Positions 60,049-64,000 of a stretch of 64,000 bases of DNA are shown piece by piece. Every line of letters starts with the position of its first letter. Position 1 is the stretch's first letter. Under the pieces are notes generated by a model, which was not told the origin of the DNA, did no database searches, and saw only the letters and a list, made by a program, of their open reading frames with translations. The stretch is from contig NC_015416.1 of NCBI RefSeq assembly GCF_000204415.1, forward strand, positions 2,944,627 to 3,008,626, given 5' to 3'. Origin of the DNA: Methanothrix soehngenii GP6. Lineage in GTDB: Archaea; Halobacteriota; Methanosarcinia; Methanotrichales; Methanotrichaceae. The translations under genes and the position numbers were made by a program.

Positions 60049-63000
60049 ATGCGGATACACAATGAGCTATTAAGATCAATCCTTATTCTGTCGTTAATTG
60101 GATTAGTAATACTACCTTCAGGCGCGATGGAGAGCGGTAATCCTGCGTTATACAATGCATATAATGGCTTAGACAAACTCGGAGTCGAAGATGCTTGGGA
60201 TATGGGCTATACAGGCGAGGGTGTGAAGGTAGCTGTAATGGACAGTGGCGTAGATTTTGCCACTCCTGACCTTATCGGGACTCAGGCCCGAGTCACCAAT
60301 GCCAGCTCACCTTACTATGGATGGCCGTTGGTGATCGATATCGATTCTCTAGCCCATTACATTCAAGGCTCGGAGAACTTCCTTGTCCAAAGCCAATATG
60401 CAGATACTACGTCCACCAATGTGAGCGGCTATCAAGTAACCGGGACCAGCAAAAGCGGCATCTATCATATTGGAGCCCATCCTGATAGTCACCTTGCTCA
60501 ATTTTACGGACAGCCTATTAAGGTCCTATTAGAAGACGAAAGAACTCCTAACACTTATGACACCGTGTACGTGGATCTGAATAATAATCATGATTTTCGA
60601 GATGACAAACCCTGTAGAAAGGGCGATGAGATCTCATACTGGGACAGGGAAAATGACGGCTATCCGGATGAGTCTGGCGGCATGATTTATTTCATAGCGG
60701 ATGGAAAAACGCATCTGCCACTCTCGGAAATACTCTATGGGGAGAAGGCAAAAATACCGAAGAATGGAGAACTGATTGCATTTGAGTATGATGACTCCGG
60801 TCATGGAACCATGTGTGCCGGTATAATTGCTGCTCAGGGGAGAAATATCAAAGGCATCGCTCCGGATGCAAAAATAATGCCTGTGCGAAATTCGATAGAA
60901 AGTGACATGCTTCTCTACCTACTCACATCAATAGGATCTGACGGTGTCCCAAATACAGGAGACGAGGCCGATGTTGTAAACCGAAGCGGGGGCTTTTCGT
61001 ACCTATTCAACAAGGGGGCAGACGAAGGCTCGGCCTTCCTGGAGTATCTGACTACTATTATCTCGCCATCTACGACAATTGTAACTGCAAACGGAAACGA
61101 CGGATCTGGATATGGTACCTGTAGTTCCCCATCAAGTGAACATGTGATCAATGCAGGCGCGATCTACGACCTCTGGTGGAATAATTCATCGTATAGCGGG
61201 GATTTAGCTAGCTTCTCCTCTCGCGGTCCTAACGCTCTGGGACAAATAAAGCCGAATGTTTTGGCGGTTGGTTATCTTGCACCCAGAGTTTTACCCTTGT
61301 TCGAAACCCACAATGGCAAAACTGCATGGAATGATATGGGTGGTGGAACCAGTAGTGCAACGCCGCATGTCGCCTCAGTTGTCGCTCTGATCTACCAGGC
61401 CTACAAAGATGCACACGGGAAATTCCCGACCTCTGAAAAGGCCAGGGATATTCTCATGTCCTCAGCTACAGACATTGACGAAGAGATATTTGCTCAGGGT
61501 TCCGGAATAGCAAATGCCAAGAGGGCAGTAGAAATTGCTTCCGGAAAAGATGGTGTTCTGGTTGAACCGGCACTATTGGTAACAAGTCCTGTCGAGGCCG
61601 GATCTGATCTAGTGTTTGATTTCAATATCACAAACTATTCCAGTGAGAAGATCGACCTAAGGCCCCAAACGCTGATAAGAGATAAAAGATCGGAGCTAAC
61701 GCTGAAATCATCGAACAAAGATATCCGTTTTAAATTACCAAAGGACATGCTTGATTGCGATTTGCTGAAGATCTCCTCATATTATCAAAGGGAGGCAAGA
61801 AGCACAAAATTGGAGAGATATGAAGGGTACGACCTATATCTCTACAATTGGAGAGATGTCAACGGCGATGGAGAGGCTCAAGATGCTGAACTAGAAGCTA
61901 TAGTATCACCGCCCAGGGATATGGGCCTGGGATTTACTTCCGAGGCCAGGATCCATAATCCATACGATCGAACAAATGACGGAGCCGTCGCTATATTGAG
62001 AATAAGGGATAAGATCGAGAGCGATGAGATAAATGTGATCTTGGAGGGTTTCAACTGGAAAACATGGGAAATAGGAATGAATCTAAATGGGAAGCATTCC
62101 CGAATCTCAATACCAACAACCAATACCACTGGTGTGTATCAGGGTAGGATAGTCGTAGAATACGGTAAAGAGAGACAATGCATTCCTGTTTCTTTCTCAA
62201 CATACAGGCATGACGAGATCAGAATAAATAATACAAATGAGATTTATGAGAACGCCAAGATCTATGGAAGGTTCGAGGCTGAGCCTAGTAAGTTCTGGGA
62301 CACAAGATTTTATCCGATATATCATGAGGGCCGCGATTTGGCGTCCATCGAAGTAACATGGGAAGATCAGGATACCGATATAGACGTCTATCTTTATGGG
62401 CAGAATACCTTCAATGCCTCAGAGATTTGGCCATTTCCTGCAATGGCCCCCATAGACGTGCCTGAACGGAAAGTGCTAAAGGAGAATGGGCGCAGTACTC
62501 AGGTCTCTGGAATCAATGTCTTGCCTTATGGAGATCGAGGTGTTGGCGGTAGTTACAACAAATTTTACACATCCACGGGAAAAAACAGAGAAATCATTAC
62601 TGGCGAGCTTACTGATGGGCTGAACCTGATAGTCTTGCATGAAGTGGTCTCTACAGGAAAAATGTACGGAGAGAATGTAACCATAAACGTCAGCGTAATG
62701 CCTTTTCAATCAATTGAACTCAAAGCCAAGGCTGTAGATCGATTGACCATACAACCTACTCATATGGATAGTATAATCGGCTTCTCAACGGGAGACGAGA
62801 TCAAAGGCGAAGATCTCGGCTTCAATTCAAGGTCATTCTGGGCAGAGGAGGGAGATGTGATTGTGATCAGCTCCAATGACACAGAGTATTTCCCACAGAT
62901 ATTCTTCGACTCAAATCAGAATGGTACGTTGGATTGGGGTCCAGGAGCGTTCTTCAACTCAAGTGATAGTTGCCCTGCCGACGAACTGATATTTGGTAAG

Positions 63001-63876
63001 AGGAGATATGATGAGATTGATACATCTCATACCGATATCATACCTATACACAAGAGCGGGACTTATCTTCTTCTTATGAACAATCCTTATGGCCGTTTTG
63101 AATTTTATCATCTGAAAAATCGATATCAGGCTAAAGCCAATGGCCTAATTGATATCAAGTCACCAGAGCGGTCTGGGTCCTACCTGGGCATTGCCGAAAA
63201 AGATGGAAACCTGATACCAGTTCCAGTTACGCTGCTGGTTGAGCCGGGAGAACCTGTATCCATTGGTCTGAATTTCGATAACATCACCGAACGCAGCAAA
63301 TCATTTCCGGTCGATTTGGAGTTACAGGACCGGTTCGGAAATCCGGTTGAAAAAGCTGCTGAGGCTACAGTAGAATTCGACAACGTATCTCAGAAAGTGA
63401 ACCTGGTCAACGGATCAGGCTATATCAATTTGACCGCTCCACATAAGTACGGCACATGCCAGATCAAAGCGAAAAGCAGCTATGGCGTGACCGAAAGAGA
63501 GATCAAGATCGCTGATCTGGCACCATTGCCGACCGCAGATGCCAATATCAGTTCGGATATGGCAGTGCAGGTAGCACAGATGACGGCAGAGCTGCCAAAG
63601 GAGAAGGCTGATCACCCAAAGAAAGTCGAATCAGTATCATCTATCTTGACAAGTGGCAATATAAGTCTCACCTGGCAGGCTTCAGAGGATGCCGACCATT
63701 ACAATGTGTATCGCCTTAAAGGTGTCTCATCAGAGAAGCTTGCTGAAGTAAAGAGTCCCGAATATACTATGAAAGGAGAACTCTGGAAGAGCTATACTTT
63801 CAGGGTCTCTGCCGTGAACAGCGAAGGAAATGAGAGTGAATTAAGCGATCCTGTGGGGATAGTGGTTACTCCATGA
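60049..63876 (+). CDS. Secreted subtilisin-like (S8) protease 2 with FN3 tail
   Basis: This 1275-aa tandem copy has Asp65 (AVMDSGVDF), His251 (SGHGTMCAGI) and Ser435 (GGTSSATPHVA) and the same domain order, including the calcium-like loops and the C-terminal FN3 domain (SGNISLTWQASEDADHYNVY). It starts at ATG 60049 after AGAGGATAACT. The bases between copy 1 and copy 2 recur after copy 2. The protease core and the FN3 end are very similar in the two, while the middle beta domains differ more, which suggests different substrates. Confidence 0.85.
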   Translation: MRIHNELLRSILILSLIGLVILPSGAMESGNPALYNAYNGLDKLGVEDAWDMGYTGEGVKVAVMDSGVDFATPDLIGTQARVTNASSPYYGWPLVIDIDSLAHYIQGSENFLVQSQYADTTSTNVSGYQVTGTSKSGIYHIGAHPDSHLAQFYGQPIKVLLEDERTPNTYDTVYVDLNNNHDFRDDKPCRKGDEISYWDRENDGYPDESGGMIYFIADGKTHLPLSEILYGEKAKIPKNGELIAFEYDDSGHGTMCAGIIAAQGRNIKGIAPDAKIMPVRNSIESDMLLYLLTSIGSDGVPNTGDEADVVNRSGGFSYLFNKGADEGSAFLEYLTTIISPSTTIVTANGNDGSGYGTCSSPSSEHVINAGAIYDLWWNNSSYSGDLASFSSRGPNALGQIKPNVLAVGYLAPRVLPLFETHNGKTAWNDMGGGTSSATPHVASVVALIYQAYKDAHGKFPTSEKARDILMSSATDIDEEIFAQGSGIANAKRAVEIASGKDGVLVEPALLVTSPVEAGSDLVFDFNITNYSSEKIDLRPQTLIRDKRSELTLKSSNKDIRFKLPKDMLDCDLLKISSYYQREARSTKLERYEGYDLYLYNWRDVNGDGEAQDAELEAIVSPPRDMGLGFTSEARIHNPYDRTNDGAVAILRIRDKIESDEINVILEGFNWKTWEIGMNLNGKHSRISIPTTNTTGVYQGRIVVEYGKERQCIPVSFSTYRHDEIRINNTNEIYENAKIYGRFEAEPSKFWDTRFYPIYHEGRDLASIEVTWEDQDTDIDVYLYGQNTFNASEIWPFPAMAPIDVPERKVLKENGRSTQVSGINVLPYGDRGVGGSYNKFYTSTGKNREIITGELTDGLNLIVLHEVVSTGKMYGENVTINVSVMPFQSIELKAKAVDRLTIQPTHMDSIIGFSTGDEIKGEDLGFNSRSFWAEEGDVIVISSNDTEYFPQIFFDSNQNGTLDWGPGAFFNSSDSCPADELIFGKRRYDEIDTSHTDIIPIHKSGTYLLLMNNPYGRFEFYHLKNRYQAKANGLIDIKSPERSGSYLGIAEKDGNLIPVPVTLLVEPGEPVSIGLNFDNITERSKSFPVDLELQDRFGNPVEKAAEATVEFDNVSQKVNLVNGSGYINLTAPHKYGTCQIKAKSSYGVTEREIKIADLAPLPTADANISSDMAVQVAQMTAELPKEKADHPKKVESVSSILTSGNISLTWQASEDADHYNVYRLKGVSSEKLAEVKSPEYTMKGELWKSYTFRVSAVNSEGNESELSDPVGIVVTP

Positions 63877-63879
63877 AAT

Positions 63880-63925
63880 AGAGTGGGTGTTGCCCTTCAC
63901 ACTCCACTAATTTTATGGTTCGATA
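63880..63925 (+). repeat. Repeated intergenic segment after each protease copy
   Basis: The stretch GAGTGGGTGTTGCCCTTCAC and ACTCCACTAATTTTATGGTT here matches that after copy 1 (59984-60027) almost base for base. GAGTG and CACTC can pair around the loop and are followed by TAATTTTAT, a weak terminator. It is the homology likely to have driven tandem duplication. Confidence 0.7.
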
Positions 63926-63945
63926 GAAAATAACAGAGGATAACT

Positions 63946-63987
63946 ATGCGGATACACAATAAGCTATTAAGATCAATCCTTATTCTG
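63946..63987 (+). CDS. Start of a third S8 protease copy (truncated)
   Basis: Fourteen codons (MRIHNKLLRSILIL) match the start of copy 2 with one change (E to K at residue 6). The match stops at 63987, where polylinker-like bases begin. A third tandem protease probably continues in the genome beyond the cloned insert. Confidence 0.75.
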
Positions 63988-64000
63988 GGTACCGAGCTCG
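63988..64000. other. Probable cloning-vector polylinker
   Basis: GGTACCGAGCTCG equals the KpnI-SacI stretch of the pUC/fosmid multiple cloning site and replaces the expected protease sequence (TCGTTAATTGG in copy 2). A 13-base exact match at the break of homology and at the very end of the sequence is unlikely by chance. Confidence 0.8.

Noticed and set aside
1..64000. tRNA or rRNA genes
   Set aside because: No cloverleaf-like gene with the conserved GGTTC-type arm or rRNA core sequence was recognised by eye; a dedicated scan was not possible.

Overview
The window looks like a chromosomal segment of a methanogenic archaeon, most likely of the Methanothrix/Methanosaeta (Methanotrichales) type. 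The reasons are the dense arrays of secreted tetratricopeptide (TPR) paralogues, archaeal TATA boxes (TTTATATA/TTTATATT) about 25-30 bases before likely transcript starts, strong GGAGGTGA-type ribosome sites and frequent TTG starts. The organism call is inference from gene content; there is no rRNA or core marker gene here.

Bases 1-28,400 hold one long co-directional array on the plus strand. It begins with a TPR gene that appears to have lost its start, followed by three tandem pairs of a secreted TPR protein and a membrane-anchored winged-helix regulator (1331-8412). A second block (8978-26064) holds large secreted TPR proteins, two carrying a lamin-tail-like domain, and one very repetitive cysteine-rich surface protein. 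A further TPR gene follows an IS110 relic.

Bases 28,504-32,424 are an IS1634-family element split by a complete IS21-family element. Its ends, 4-base target duplication and interrupted reading frame can all be seen.

Bases 32,500-64,000 form the most interesting part, a peptide-maturation (RiPP-like) island. It has two twin-radical-SAM loci in opposite orientation. Each is headed by a short unlisted precursor gene (35286-35429 minus, 51142-51276 plus) with a shared leader start MEVF(K/E)GE and a cluster of four cysteines. Each locus has two radical SAM enzymes and a peptide-type ABC exporter. Between them lie three tandem units of about 3-3.5 kb (roughly 40,040-49,950). Each unit has a standalone protein resembling the C-terminal domain of cyanobactin protease PatG. 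This is followed by a small cysteine-rich peptide gene (41425-41565, 44917-45057, 48502-48669) whose sequence differs strongly from unit to unit, and then by a terminator. A convergent gene for a secreted protein completes each unit. All five peptide loci share a short hairpin element (TTTGGCGGGG...CCCCGACTAAA) at the predicted 5' end of the transcript, so the two enzyme types appear to share a regulatory layout. The three PatG-type units also carry a truncated copy of the 3' end of the ABC exporter gene. Downstream of the plus-strand radical SAM locus are two huge tandem subtilisin-like proteases and the start of a third, which are possible leader peptidases or effectors.

The last 13 bases (63988-64000) equal the KpnI-SacI part of the pUC-type polylinker and interrupt the third protease copy, so the contig probably ends in cloning vector.
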